Below are positions 1 to 7,748 of a DNA stretch of 64,000 nucleotides, one piece after another. Both the position numbers and the translations under genes were made by a program. The stretch's first letter is position 1; every line of letters starts with the position of its first letter. The DNA is taken from positions 30,793 to 94,792 of the forward strand of contig SSFI01000084.1 of NCBI GenBank assembly GCA_008015325.1, written 5' to 3'. A model generated the notes under the pieces. That model ran no database searches. It saw only the letters and a list, made by a program, of their open reading frames with translations, and had not been told where the DNA came from. This DNA comes from Rheinheimera sp. GTDB lineage: Bacteria > Pseudomonadota > Gammaproteobacteria > Enterobacterales > Alteromonadaceae.

Positions 1-516
1 TTTCCGGCGCTGGCCGAGCGTAGTTTTATCGTGTCTTCCTTTGGTAAAACTTTTCATGTGACCGGCTGGAAGCTGGGTTATTGCACAGCGCCGAAACTAC
101 TCAGCGTGGAATTTCGCAAAATCCACCAGTATGTAACTTTCTCCAGCTTTACGCCGGCGCAATATGCCATTGCCGAATTACTGGAGACTGCGCCAGAACT
201 GGTGACTGGCCTCGCGGCGTTTTATCAGCAAAAACGCGACAGCTTCCGCCAGTTGCTCAGCAGTTCGGCGTTGCAGCTGCTGCCTTGTCAGGGCACCTAT
301 TTTCAGCTGGTGGACTACAGTGCCGTCAGCAGCCTCATAGATTTGGAATTTTGTGACTGGCTGACCCGCGACATTGGCGTCGCTGCCATTCCGCTGTCAG
401 TGTTTTCGCGGCAGGAACAGGACAGCCGGATCATTCGTTTTTGTTTCGCCAAACAACCAGACACATTAGCGCAAGCCGCTGCAAGGCTGCAGACGCTGCG
501 GCCGTCGGGCCGGTAA
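1..516 (+). CDS. Aminotransferase, C-terminal part (methionine/glutamine transaminase, YbdL/KAT-like)
   Basis: This is the 3' part of a gene whose start lies left of the window; the frame is open from base 1 and gives 171 residues. It is the end of a fold-type I PLP-dependent aminotransferase. The PLP-lysine region is visible as SSFGKTFHVTGWKLGY, the pattern of the YbdL / kynurenine aminotransferase / glutamine transaminase K group, which transfers the amino group of methionine, glutamine or aromatic amino acids to a 2-oxo acid. The omega-amidase gene follows after 10 bp, which fits the known glutamine-transaminase/omega-amidase pairing: the transaminase makes the 2-oxoacid amide and the amidase hydrolyses it. 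The exact substrate cannot be told from this fragment. Confidence 0.85.
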   Translation, partial: FPALAERSFIVSSFGKTFHVTGWKLGYCTAPKLLSVEFRKIHQYVTFSSFTPAQYAIAELLETAPELVTGLAAFYQQKRDSFRQLLSSSALQLLPCQGTYFQLVDYSAVSSLIDLEFCDWLTRDIGVAAIPLSVFSRQEQDSRIIRFCFAKQPDTLAQAAARLQTLRPSGR

Positions 517-526
517 GGAGAATGTA

Positions 527-1315
527 ATGTCCACAGCCGAAGCTTTAGACGTTGCGGTGATCCAGACTGAACTGGTCTGGCAGGATGCTGCTGCAAACCG
601 TGAATTACTGCAACCTTTGTTATGGCAAGCGTCCGGCGCCGATTTGATTATTCTGCCGGAGACTTTTAACAGCGGTTTTTCGATGCAAAGCCAACAAATC
701 GCTGAAACCATGCAGGGCGCTACAGTGCATTGGTTGCAACAACAGGCACACCAGCTTGGCGCAGTGATATGTGGCTCCATGGCGGTGGCGACCGATGCCG
801 GGATTTACAACCGCTTGTTGTGGGTGCAGCCGGAAGGCGTAATCGCTTATTACGACAAACGGCATTTATTTCGCATGGCCGGCGAAGATTTACATTACCA
901 GCCGGGCCAACGCCGGGTTATTGTTGAATATAAAGGCTTTCGTTTGTTATTGCAGGTCTGCTACGACCTGCGTTTTCCGGTGTTTTCGCGTAATCAGAAT
1001 GACTACGATGCGATGATTTATGTCGCGAACTGGCCTGCGGCGCGCAGCCGGATCTGGAGTACTTTGCTGCAGGCGCGCGCCATCGAGAATCAGGCTTTTG
1101 TGCTCGGCTGTAACCGGGTTGGCGTCGACGGCAACGGTTTTGCTTATAGCGGCGATTCGGTGATCCTGAACTATCTTGGAGAGCCGCTGGCCGATCTGCC
1201 GCCGGGTGAGGCTGGCGTATTGCGTTGTCGCTTGGATTTGTCCGCGTTGCAGCAATTTCGCCGGCAATTTCCGGCGGCGCTGGATGCTGATGCTTTTAGC
1301 CTGACCGCTGAATAA
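527..1315 (+). CDS. Omega-amidase, carbon-nitrogen hydrolase (YafV/Nit2-like)
   Basis: A 262-residue nitrilase-superfamily amidohydrolase. The catalytic triad is readable: Glu45 in LPETFNSGF, Lys111 in YYDKRHLF and Cys145 in QVCYDLRFP. Nit2/YafV enzymes hydrolyse 2-oxoglutaramate and 2-oxosuccinamate to the 2-oxo acid and ammonia, which removes the product of glutamine- or asparagine-linked transamination, for example in methionine salvage. The start at 527 follows a good ribosome-binding site (AAGGAG, 7 bases before the ATG). It sits 10 bp after the aminotransferase gene, so the two are probably one transcript. Length is normal for the family. The assignment to omega-amidase rather than another nitrilase branch rests on the partner gene and the motif context. 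Confidence 0.85.
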   Translation: MSTAEALDVAVIQTELVWQDAAANRELLQPLLWQASGADLIILPETFNSGFSMQSQQIAETMQGATVHWLQQQAHQLGAVICGSMAVATDAGIYNRLLWVQPEGVIAYYDKRHLFRMAGEDLHYQPGQRRVIVEYKGFRLLLQVCYDLRFPVFSRNQNDYDAMIYVANWPAARSRIWSTLLQARAIENQAFVLGCNRVGVDGNGFAYSGDSVILNYLGEPLADLPPGEAGVLRCRLDLSALQQFRRQFPAALDADAFSLTAE

Positions 1316-1402
1316 AAATCAGTTGTCAGGCCGCGTGGTGCTCTAGGGGTTGTTATTATGAAAGTTCACTAACGCTGGCTGATTTCTCAGTAAAATCTGC
1401 CG

Positions 1403-1426
1403 GTAAAGCGCTTACAGCGGTATAAT
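1403..1426 (+). promoter_or_regulatory. Candidate promoter -10 with overlapping operator-like palindrome before the MFS gene
   Basis: A perfect TATAAT lies at 1421-1426, 56 bp before the MFS transporter start. The -35 position 17 bp upstream (CTGCCG) is poor. The spacer holds GTAAAGCGCTTAC (1403-1415), which has GTAA/TTAC arms and a GCGC core and resembles LacI-family operators. A repressor bound here would cover the promoter spacer. This is a sequence resemblance only. Confidence 0.35.
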
Positions 1427-1481
1427 CACCCAGGGTCGACCCGACCTCAATCCAGCTGAAAGACTGCCCGGAGTTCGCCTT

Positions 1482-2651
1482 ATGTCACGTTTTCACCCCA
1501 CCGCGATGATTTTTGGCGGTTTTTTCCTGCTGGGTATTTTGATCATTCTGTGGGGCATTCTACTGCCGGATTTGAGCCGTGAGTTACAACTGGAGCCGGC
1601 GCAAAGTGGCTGGTTTTTTATGACCATGGCGCTTGGCACTATCAGCGGTGCTTTTATCGGTGGTAAATATGTGCAGAAGTTTGAGTTCCTGCGTTTGTTT
1701 GCCGTGCTGGCGCTGATGGAAACCCTGATATTACTGGCTATTTCGCTGCTGCAACAACGCTGGCAGCTGTTTGCCGGCATCTTTTTGTTTGGTCTGCTGG
1801 CCTCTGTGATGTTCACCATTGGCCATACGCTGATCGCCCGGCTGCATGCCAGTAAACGCGCCAAAATGATGGGGCTGATGGACTTTATGTTTAGCCTTGG
1901 CACATTGGCGGCGCCTTTTCTGGTGGTGGTGCTGTACTGGTGGCAGGAAGACTGGCGCTGGCCGGTACGGCTGATGGCGCTGAGTCTGGTTGGTCTGGCG
2001 GCATATGCCTTTTGGTTATCGCGGCAACAGCTGGAGCTGGCCGGCTATTCCGACACAGTGCGACGCAGTTTGTCTTATCGGGCTGTGCTGAAAAAGCCTG
2101 TGTTTTGGGCCTTAGCTTTTGCCATGTTTGGTTATGGTGCTGTGGAGTGGGGCAATGGCAACTGGTTTGTCAGCTATGCCAGCGCCGCGCTGCCGTTTGA
2201 CACAGAACAAGCGCGGCTGATTTTCGCTTTCTTTACCGGCGGCATGGTCATAAGTCGCTTAGGTTTTGCCTGGTTTATTCCGCTGCTTGGCAGTAAAAAA
2301 CTGCTGCGGCTGCTGGTGTTGCTGATGGCCAGCGGCGCCTTGTTGGTCAAAACCATGGACAGCGCAACAGCACTGGCGCTCGGGAATTTGCTGTTGGGCC
2401 TGGGGCTTGGCGGTGTCTATCCGCTGTTGTTATCGACGGCAATGGATTTGGATGCCGACAATGGCCCGGTATTGTCGGGCCTGTCGAATATCGCCGGTTC
2501 ACTCGGCTGCCAGCTGGCGGGTTTGGGCACCGGGCTCTGGGCGCAACAAGCCGGCATCGGCCAGGCCTTCTGGATGTTACCGCTGCTGGCTGTGTGGCTG
2601 CTCGGTTCAGTCTGGTGGTTCAGCCGGCTCGCTATCAGAGCGGCCGGCTGA
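1482..2651 (+). CDS. MFS transporter (FucP/TsgA-like)
   Basis: A 389-residue inner-membrane protein with about 12 hydrophobic segments and the major-facilitator layout: a glycine-rich segment after helix 2 (SGAFIGGKYV), a cytoplasmic loop with basic residues (HASKRAKMMG) and a second half that starts near residue 205. The overall style is that of the sugar/FucP-TsgA branch of MFS, but the substrate cannot be deduced. The ATG at 1482 has GGAG 8 bases upstream. It is preceded by a 166-bp gap with its own promoter-like TATAAT, so it is probably transcribed separately from the amidase gene. It ends convergently 10 bp from creD. Confidence 0.75.
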   Translation: MSRFHPTAMIFGGFFLLGILIILWGILLPDLSRELQLEPAQSGWFFMTMALGTISGAFIGGKYVQKFEFLRLFAVLALMETLILLAISLLQQRWQLFAGIFLFGLLASVMFTIGHTLIARLHASKRAKMMGLMDFMFSLGTLAAPFLVVVLYWWQEDWRWPVRLMALSLVGLAAYAFWLSRQQLELAGYSDTVRRSLSYRAVLKKPVFWALAFAMFGYGAVEWGNGNWFVSYASAALPFDTEQARLIFAFFTGGMVISRLGFAWFIPLLGSKKLLRLLVLLMASGALLVKTMDSATALALGNLLLGLGLGGVYPLLLSTAMDLDADNGPVLSGLSNIAGSLGCQLAGLGTGLWAQQAGIGQAFWMLPLLAVWLLGSVWWFSRLAIRAAG

Positions 2652-2661
2652 GTGCATAGTG

Positions 2662-3993
2662 TCAGACCGCGTCGTCTGGTGTGGATTGGCTTTGCCAGAC
2701 CTGCTGCCAGTTCAGCCGGCGGGTACTGAGCATCAGTACTGCTAAAGTGGCGAATAACAGCAATGTGCCGCTGAGCAGGGCGAAGGTTTCTGCCTGCAAA
2801 ATCAGATACAACAGGCCTTGTAGCGCCAGATAAGCTGCAGTGACCGCCACACTGCGCTGTTTGCTTTGCAGCACTGCAGTTAAGTAGCCATACAGCAATA
2901 ACGCACACGCCAGACTGGCCAGCCAATAGGCCGCCAGAAAACCGATCAGTTCTGCCAACGACAGCAGCAGTAAATAAAACATCACTAGCGTCAGCCCCAC
3001 CAGCAAATAATGCATCGGATGTAACTGGAAGTGCGTGTGGCTCAGCAATTCCGCCAGATAAAACCAGGCGAAACTCAGCACTATCACCAGAATGGCGTAT
3101 TTTATCGCCCGCTCAGTTTGTTGGTAGGGGTCGACTGCTTCAATCAGACTGACACTGAACGCTTGTTCGGTCAGCGCTTTACAGCTTGGCTGGCCAAAGC
3201 AGCGGCTCAGCTCCAGGCCGGCCGGGTTTGATAATTCACTGCTTTGCCAGTGGGCACTGAACCCGGATGGACTGATCTCACGTTGTTGTGGCAGGTAACG
3301 GCCCTGAAACGCCGGATCCGGCCAGTTACTGCGCAGTTGCCATTGGCTGTTGCGGGCGACCGGCAACACATTGAGGCTGGTGCTGCCTTGCAGCTCTAAT
3401 GACAGCTCCAGGATCATTGCTTGTTCCAGCTGGCTCAACGGCAGCGGCAGGTGAAAACCTTCGGGCAGAAAGCTGAGTTTACTGCCGGTAGCGATGTGTT
3501 GAAGTTCGCCGTTCAGTTTGAGTTGTGGTAAGCGGGTAAAACCGCGGCTGTCATTGACGGCGAAACTGATCCAGGCGGCTTTGATCCGGGGGGCATCAGC
3601 CTGCCCTGCTGCGGTATTGGCCAGCAGTTCGGCCGCAACTGCGGCAAAGCTGGCTTTCATCTGGTGCTGACTCTGATAAACCCGCGCCCGGTATAAACCA
3701 CGACTGCGTTGTTCGGTCTGCACCTCGCTGCTCAGTTGCAGGTCGTCGGCCTGCTGCAGCAGATATTGGCGGTGGGCAGCGGTTTTGTCTGTGGATGGAA
3801 CCTGCGTGGCTTCAAGTTCCAGCACCAGCAGTGGCCCGCTCAGCAGCTGCGGGCCGCCGCTGCTGTCGGCAATTTGCTGCTGCACCTGCTGGTTGAGTTC
3901 GGCACGTTCCAGTACCAGATTGTGGATCACGCCGACCGGCAGCCAGAGCAGCGCTATCAGCGCGGCGACCAAAATGATTTTATGTTTCAGCAT
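2662..3993 (-). CDS. creD: Inner membrane protein CreD
   Basis: A 443-residue CreD family membrane protein: an N-terminal membrane anchor (about residues 5-23), a long periplasmic domain, and a cluster of hydrophobic helices in the C-terminal third. CreD is the hallmark output of the CreBC system; its loss or overexpression changes envelope integrity and colicin or beta-lactam sensitivity in other gammaproteobacteria. The start at 3993 is chosen because GGAGGA lies 6 bases upstream; an in-frame start 30 bases further upstream would place that ribosome-binding site inside the gene. A 107-bp gap separates it from creC and carries an 11-bp-period repeat array, so creD may have its own regulated promoter. 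The upstream regulator gene creB is disrupted in this genome. Confidence 0.88.
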   Translation of the reverse strand: MLKHKIILVAALIALLWLPVGVIHNLVLERAELNQQVQQQIADSSGGPQLLSGPLLVLELEATQVPSTDKTAAHRQYLLQQADDLQLSSEVQTEQRSRGLYRARVYQSQHQMKASFAAVAAELLANTAAGQADAPRIKAAWISFAVNDSRGFTRLPQLKLNGELQHIATGSKLSFLPEGFHLPLPLSQLEQAMILELSLELQGSTSLNVLPVARNSQWQLRSNWPDPAFQGRYLPQQREISPSGFSAHWQSSELSNPAGLELSRCFGQPSCKALTEQAFSVSLIEAVDPYQQTERAIKYAILVIVLSFAWFYLAELLSHTHFQLHPMHYLLVGLTLVMFYLLLLSLAELIGFLAAYWLASLACALLLYGYLTAVLQSKQRSVAVTAAYLALQGLLYLILQAETFALLSGTLLLFATLAVLMLSTRRLNWQQVWQSQSTPDDAV

Positions 3994-4056
3994 TGGGATT
4001 CCTCCGGGGTTTTGCCTTATCACGGCGCTATTGTCGCGCCGGTCAGCAAACCCCGG

Positions 4057-4095
4057 GTGGAGCCGGGCTGGAGCTTATGTGGAGTTTTGGTGGAG
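4057..4095 (-). repeat. Four direct repeats at exact 11-bp spacing upstream of creD (candidate CreB-type binding array)
   Basis: On the plus strand GTGGAG, CTGGAG, GTGGAG and GTGGAG start at 4057, 4068, 4079 and 4090, that is, exactly 11 bp apart. Read in the direction of creD this is CTCCAC repeated once per helical turn, ending 64 bp before the creD ATG. OmpR/PhoB-type response regulators bind tandem direct repeats with this period, and the E. coli CreB tag (two TTCAC boxes) also has an 11-bp period. A weak -10-like GACAAT (minus strand) lies downstream. Binding by CreB is an inference. Confidence 0.55.
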
Positions 4096-4100
4096 TTGTG

Positions 4101-5579
4101 TCACAGCGAAGGCAGCCAGATGCTGACCTGAACCCCATCGGGCAGATTGTCGAATTGCAAATCCCCCTGATGCAGCGCCAGCACCTGACGAACAAAACAC
4201 AATCCTAGGCCGGTGCTTTTGCGCCCGGCATTGGCACTGCCGGCCGGCCTTGGCATTGAGAAAAACTTTTCACCAAGCCGGGCCAGTGCATAATCCGGGA
4301 TCTGCGGTCCCTGATTGGCCAGCTGCAGGCATATTCTGTGCGGCTCTGATTGCAGCGTCAGCCGCAGCCAGCCGCCACTGGACATAAAGTCCAGCGCATT
4401 ATCCAGCAAATGCTGTAGCGCCTGACGCAGCAGCGTCGCGTCGCCAGACACTTGCTGCAGTGTCAGTTCAATGTGCAGCTGTACTTGCAGAGTCGCGAGT
4501 CTGGCGCTGTTGCTATCCAGCAGCTGGCGGACCAACAGGTCCAGTGCGACCGGCACCGGTTGTGGCAGATGTGGCAGTTGCTCCAGCGCAGAAACCGCCA
4601 GCAGCTGCTCGCTGAGCCGGTTCAGCCGGTCTGATTCGTTGCGGATATGGCCGAGAAATTTCTGCCTGTCCGCTTCCGGCAGCGGATTGCCAAGGATTTC
4701 GGTGGCTGCCCGGATCGCCGTCAGCGGGCTTTTCAGTTCATGGGTTAAGGTTTGCAGCGCTTCATCGCGCAGTGCTTTGCCTTCGAGCTTGGCGCGGAAG
4801 GTATCGAGAGCCGTGGCAAGGTCGCCAAACTCAAAAAACAGCCGGAATTTGGGTGGCGCCAGTCGCAGTCCGGCATGCAAACCCTGAATATAATGACGCA
4901 AGCGGTTCAGGCCACTTTGCAGACGCCAGGTCAACAAGGCGCCAAACAGCAGCCCCAATAGCATCAGTGCTATGCCCCGTTCGAGTAAATAGCGCTCGCT
5001 GCGGTCAATAAATGGCTGCAGGCTTTGATTGCTTTTTGCCAGAGTCAGCACGCCGATGATCTGACCGTCAGATGCGCGTACCGGCGCCGCCACATGCATC
5101 ACAGTGGGTGCGCCCGGCTGGTCGCTGGCCGGACTGGAGCGCGCGCCATACTGACCGCGCAGCGTGTGATAGACATCGTTCCAGCGCGAATAGTCAGCGC
5201 CCAGCGCCAGATCTTTGCTGTCAAATAGCACTATGCCATGTTGATCAGTCAGGTAGATGCGGTGATCAGGCGTGGTACGCTGCAGGCCCCACAGTTCTGG
5301 CCGGGCACTGCGCTGGCCGTATTGGCGCAATATCTGTGCGATCTCCGGGTTATTCAGCCGGCCTTGTTGCAGATAGGGAGCGACCAGATCTGCCAGATGC
5401 TGACTGGCGTCAATCAGGCTTTCTTCGCTGGCCTGGCGAAAACCAGGTTTAATTTGTTCGGCCAGTACGCTCAGCACCAGATAACCGGTCAGGCCGACAA
5501 AAGCAAAATACAACAGGAATAACCGAAGTGCGAACGGCAGCCGGAGATGGCGCCACAGTGGATGAGATGGATTCAGCAT
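4101..5579 (-). CDS. creC: Sensor histidine kinase CreC
   Basis: A 492-residue membrane sensor kinase. Two transmembrane helices (about residues 17-37 and around 195-215) flank a periplasmic sensor domain; a linker, a dimerisation helix with the H-box LTHELKSPLTAI and a C-terminal HATPase domain (N-box near LLDNALDF, G-box TGLGLCFV) follow. CreC phosphorylates CreB and, through it, controls creD. The start at 5579 overlaps the end of the creB reading frame as ATGCTGA, which is typical of translational coupling between creB and creC. Because creB now carries an insertion sequence, expression of creC depends on read-through or on transcription out of the insertion element, which has the same orientation. 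Confidence 0.88.
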   Translation of the reverse strand: MLNPSHPLWRHLRLPFALRLFLLYFAFVGLTGYLVLSVLAEQIKPGFRQASEESLIDASQHLADLVAPYLQQGRLNNPEIAQILRQYGQRSARPELWGLQRTTPDHRIYLTDQHGIVLFDSKDLALGADYSRWNDVYHTLRGQYGARSSPASDQPGAPTVMHVAAPVRASDGQIIGVLTLAKSNQSLQPFIDRSERYLLERGIALMLLGLLFGALLTWRLQSGLNRLRHYIQGLHAGLRLAPPKFRLFFEFGDLATALDTFRAKLEGKALRDEALQTLTHELKSPLTAIRAATEILGNPLPEADRQKFLGHIRNESDRLNRLSEQLLAVSALEQLPHLPQPVPVALDLLVRQLLDSNSARLATLQVQLHIELTLQQVSGDATLLRQALQHLLDNALDFMSSGGWLRLTLQSEPHRICLQLANQGPQIPDYALARLGEKFFSMPRPAGSANAGRKSTGLGLCFVRQVLALHQGDLQFDNLPDGVQVSIWLPSL

Positions 5580-5845
5580 GGGCCGGTTTCCTGCTGGCCG
5601 GCCGGTACACAGAGGTAACCAAAACCGCGGTGCGTCAGCAGATACTGCCGGTCGCTGCAACGACGCAGTTTGGCGCGCAGACTTTTAATATGGGTATCGA
5701 TATTGCGCTCGTACTGACTGCTCTGCGTTATATCGCCAGCGGCCAGTAACTGTTCACGGCTATGCACCTGAGCCGGATACTGCAGAAAATGGCTTAACAG
5801 TTTGTATTCCAGCGCCGTCAGCAGGGCGAGAGCATGAATGCTCAC
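5573..5845 (-). CDS. Orphan CreB DNA-binding-domain fragment with possible re-initiation start
   Basis: The C-terminal part of creB stays open into the end of the insertion element. A GTG at 5845 is in frame with it and shares its first base with the transposase stop codon (TAGTG). If used, it gives a 90-residue protein: about 8 residues from the element, then the OmpR-type winged-helix domain without a receiver. Whether it is translated is unknown; no good ribosome-binding site was seen, and the case rests on the overlapping stop/start arrangement. Confidence 0.35.
   Translation of the reverse strand: MSIHALALLTALEYKLLSHFLQYPAQVHSREQLLAAGDITQSSQYERNIDTHIKSLRAKLRRCSDRQYLLTHRGFGYLCVPAGQQETGPC
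5812..5821. repeat. Target site duplication, left copy
   Basis: GCGCCGTCAG, identical to 7070-7079, directly abuts the left terminal repeat of the insertion element and lies inside creB. Confidence 0.95.
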
Positions 5846-7069
5846 TATTTCGCCATCGCAACGCCAACACCCGCTTCTAACACGATATCCAAGTAATCCG
5901 GGTCCATCATCAATGCCCGCTTTTTTCGCGGGATACTCAACTTTCTGCTTTTTTCCTGTCGCATCATGTTCACGGCAATATGGCGGATAGCCGCCAGATT
6001 CGCTGCTGCTTTTTCTCTGTAAATCAGACAGCTATCTTCGTCAAAGCTGACATCCAGCACCCAGTGCAACTTATTCTCTATTGACCAGTGACCGCGGCAG
6101 GCCTGTGCGAACCTATCCACATCCAGTTCGCCAGAGCTAATAAAGTAGCGCCGTTCCAATGCTGATTTCTTGCCTTTAGTCATCCGATAACTGTCTGACA
6201 TCGCTATGGTTTTTATCGTCGGCCAATCGTTTCGGATGGATTCTGGCAAGACAGCCGCATTCAGCACCTGATAACTACGGTATTCCACCCGCGATTTTTG
6301 CGAGGTGACTTCTTCTTTGCTCAGGCTGTCGAATTCCTGAAACGATTGCTCCAACGCATGGTGTAGCTTGCGCTGATTGCCTTTGACCGCAAGCAGATAG
6401 TCGCTGCCCTGTGCCACAATCTGTTCAGCGATATCTTTCTGGCAGCCCATGGCGTCGATACTGACCAGACAACCCTTTAACTCCAGCATTGCCAAAAGCT
6501 CAGGAATGGCACTGATTTCATTGGATTTATCATCAGTTTTTACCTGACCTAGCACCAAAGCACTGTGGCACGCAAACGCACTGACCATGTGAATGGCAGA
6601 GCCACGGTCGCCCGGCTGCCAGCTGCCACGCAAGGTCTTGCCATCAATAGCAATCAGCTCGCCTTCAGTCCGTTTTGTCACATCGCGCATCCAGTCTGCA
6701 AAACACTGCTGCAATTTTTTGGGGTTCAGATGGGCGATGACGCGGGCAATAGTGTCGTGCACCGGAATGCCGTTGGGGAAAAAGCCGCGTTTTTGTAGCC
6801 AACTCAGTCGATGAACGCCAAAATCTTCGATATCTTCCCAGCCTTCGGCACCAGTCATGACTGCGCAGAGTGTCAAAAACAGGATATCAAACAATGGGTA
6901 AGAAACTTTTGCTGATTGACGCGGGTCTTCCAGCGCAGAAAAATGTAAGGTAAATGAATCCGTGTGCATCGCGGTCGCCTTGGCAATGAAAGGCAGTATC
7001 TGATCATAAACCGGCTACGGCTGCAACCTTCAGGCTAAATGGTCAAAAAACGTTCGTGATCTTGCCCTG
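5822..7069 (-). mobile_element. Complete ISAs1-family insertion sequence, 1,248 bp
   Basis: Both ends are readable. The terminal inverted repeats are imperfect: CAGGGCGAGAGCATGAATG at the left end and CAGGGCAAGATCACGAACG (read inward) at the right end, 15 of 19 positions identical. The flanks GCGCCGTCAG (5812-5821 and 7070-7079) are a perfect 10-bp target duplication, within the 8-10 bp expected for this family. One full-length transposase gene fills the element. The length is normal for ISAs1 elements, so the copy is probably intact and possibly active. Confidence 0.95.
5845..6969 (-). CDS. ISAs1-family transposase
   Basis: A 374-residue DDE transposase of the ISAs1 family. The N-terminal domain (YPLFDILFLTLCAVMTGAEG) and the catalytic acidic residues in IAIDGKTLRGS, SIDAMGCQKDIA and GHWSIENKLHWVLDV are all present, and there is no frameshift. 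It moves its host element by cut-and-paste or copy mechanisms. It reads in the same direction as creBCD, so its promoter or read-through could supply transcription to creC. Its stop overlaps a GTG in frame with the rest of creB. Confidence 0.95.
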   Translation of the reverse strand: MHTDSFTLHFSALEDPRQSAKVSYPLFDILFLTLCAVMTGAEGWEDIEDFGVHRLSWLQKRGFFPNGIPVHDTIARVIAHLNPKKLQQCFADWMRDVTKRTEGELIAIDGKTLRGSWQPGDRGSAIHMVSAFACHSALVLGQVKTDDKSNEISAIPELLAMLELKGCLVSIDAMGCQKDIAEQIVAQGSDYLLAVKGNQRKLHHALEQSFQEFDSLSKEEVTSQKSRVEYRSYQVLNAAVLPESIRNDWPTIKTIAMSDSYRMTKGKKSALERRYFISSGELDVDRFAQACRGHWSIENKLHWVLDVSFDEDSCLIYREKAAANLAAIRHIAVNMMRQEKSRKLSIPRKKRALMMDPDYLDIVLEAGVGVAMAK

Positions 7070-7079
7070 GCGCCGTCAG
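7070..7079. repeat. Target site duplication, right copy
   Basis: GCGCCGTCAG, identical to 5812-5821, directly abuts the right terminal repeat of the insertion element. Confidence 0.95.
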
Positions 7080-7748
7080 TTCCAGCTGCTGTGCACAGCA
7101 ACTGATCCGGCAAGCCTGTGCCTGCCAGACAAAATCGCCAATACTCAGCTGTGGCTGGCTTTGTTGCGTCTCCGCAGTGGCCGGACGCTGCCAGCGTTTG
7201 AGATTGGCTTTGACTCTGGCAACCAGTTCGCGTGGACTGAAGGGTTTGATGACATAATCGTCGGCACCGATCTCTAATCCGACCACCCGGTCGGTTTCAT
7301 CATGGCGGGCGGTCAGAAAAATGACCGGAACTTCGCTGCTGCGCCGGACCTCTTTGCAAAATTCAAAACCGCTGCCATCAGGCAGGCCCACGTCAAGCAG
7401 CAATAAGTCTGCCTGGGCCCAGCGTTGGCGCGCTTCAGCGAGTAATGTACACCAGTGTACAGTCCAGCCTTCGGCCTGCAGGCTATAGACCACCGCATCT
7501 GCGATACCCGGTTCGTCTTCCAGTAACAAAATCTGCGTCATTGCCTGTTGCACTCCGTTAGTCGCCGAGCATTGTGATAGGAACTCGTCGCCGGAACAAG
7601 AGCGGCATTGGCGCGGGCAGCAAGCTGGGCTGACATTGGCATTGTTGTTGATATTTTCGCCAGTTGAACCCGTGCGCTGTTGCAATACTTGATTCTTTTT
7701 GTTTTTCGGCGCATAACAGGCTGCCCGAACTATCCTGTGAGATTAAGG

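Larger units (their letters stand above)
5573..7541 (-). pseudogene. creB: creB response regulator, split by an ISAs1-family insertion
   Basis: The reading frame starts at 7541 and encodes a full receiver domain (phospho-acceptor region LLLLDVGLPDGSG; conserved KPFSPRELVARV) and the start of the OmpR-type winged helix as far as LELTA. There the insertion sequence interrupts it, and the frame stops after 11 element-encoded residues. The rest of the DNA-binding domain, from LEYKLLSHF to the stop at 5573, lies on the other side. Joining the two parts through one copy of the 10-bp duplication restores an uninterrupted in-frame protein of about 236 residues, close to the 229 of E. coli CreB. No other lesion is seen, so the insertion looks recent. 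Confidence 0.93.

Noticed and set aside
3994..4100. Classical CreB tag (two TTCAC boxes) upstream of creD
   Set aside because: Neither strand of this gap contains paired TTCAC; only the GTGGAG/CTGGAG array is present.
3709..4131. 140-codon plus-strand frame over the creD start and the creC-creD gap
   Set aside because: Covers conserved creD coding sequence on the other strand and has no start signal; the gap is better explained by the 11-bp repeat array.
5845..7069. Possible larger genomic island around the insertion sequence
   Set aside because: Only the 1,248-bp element is foreign; both flanks are the two halves of the same creB gene, so no other cargo came with it.
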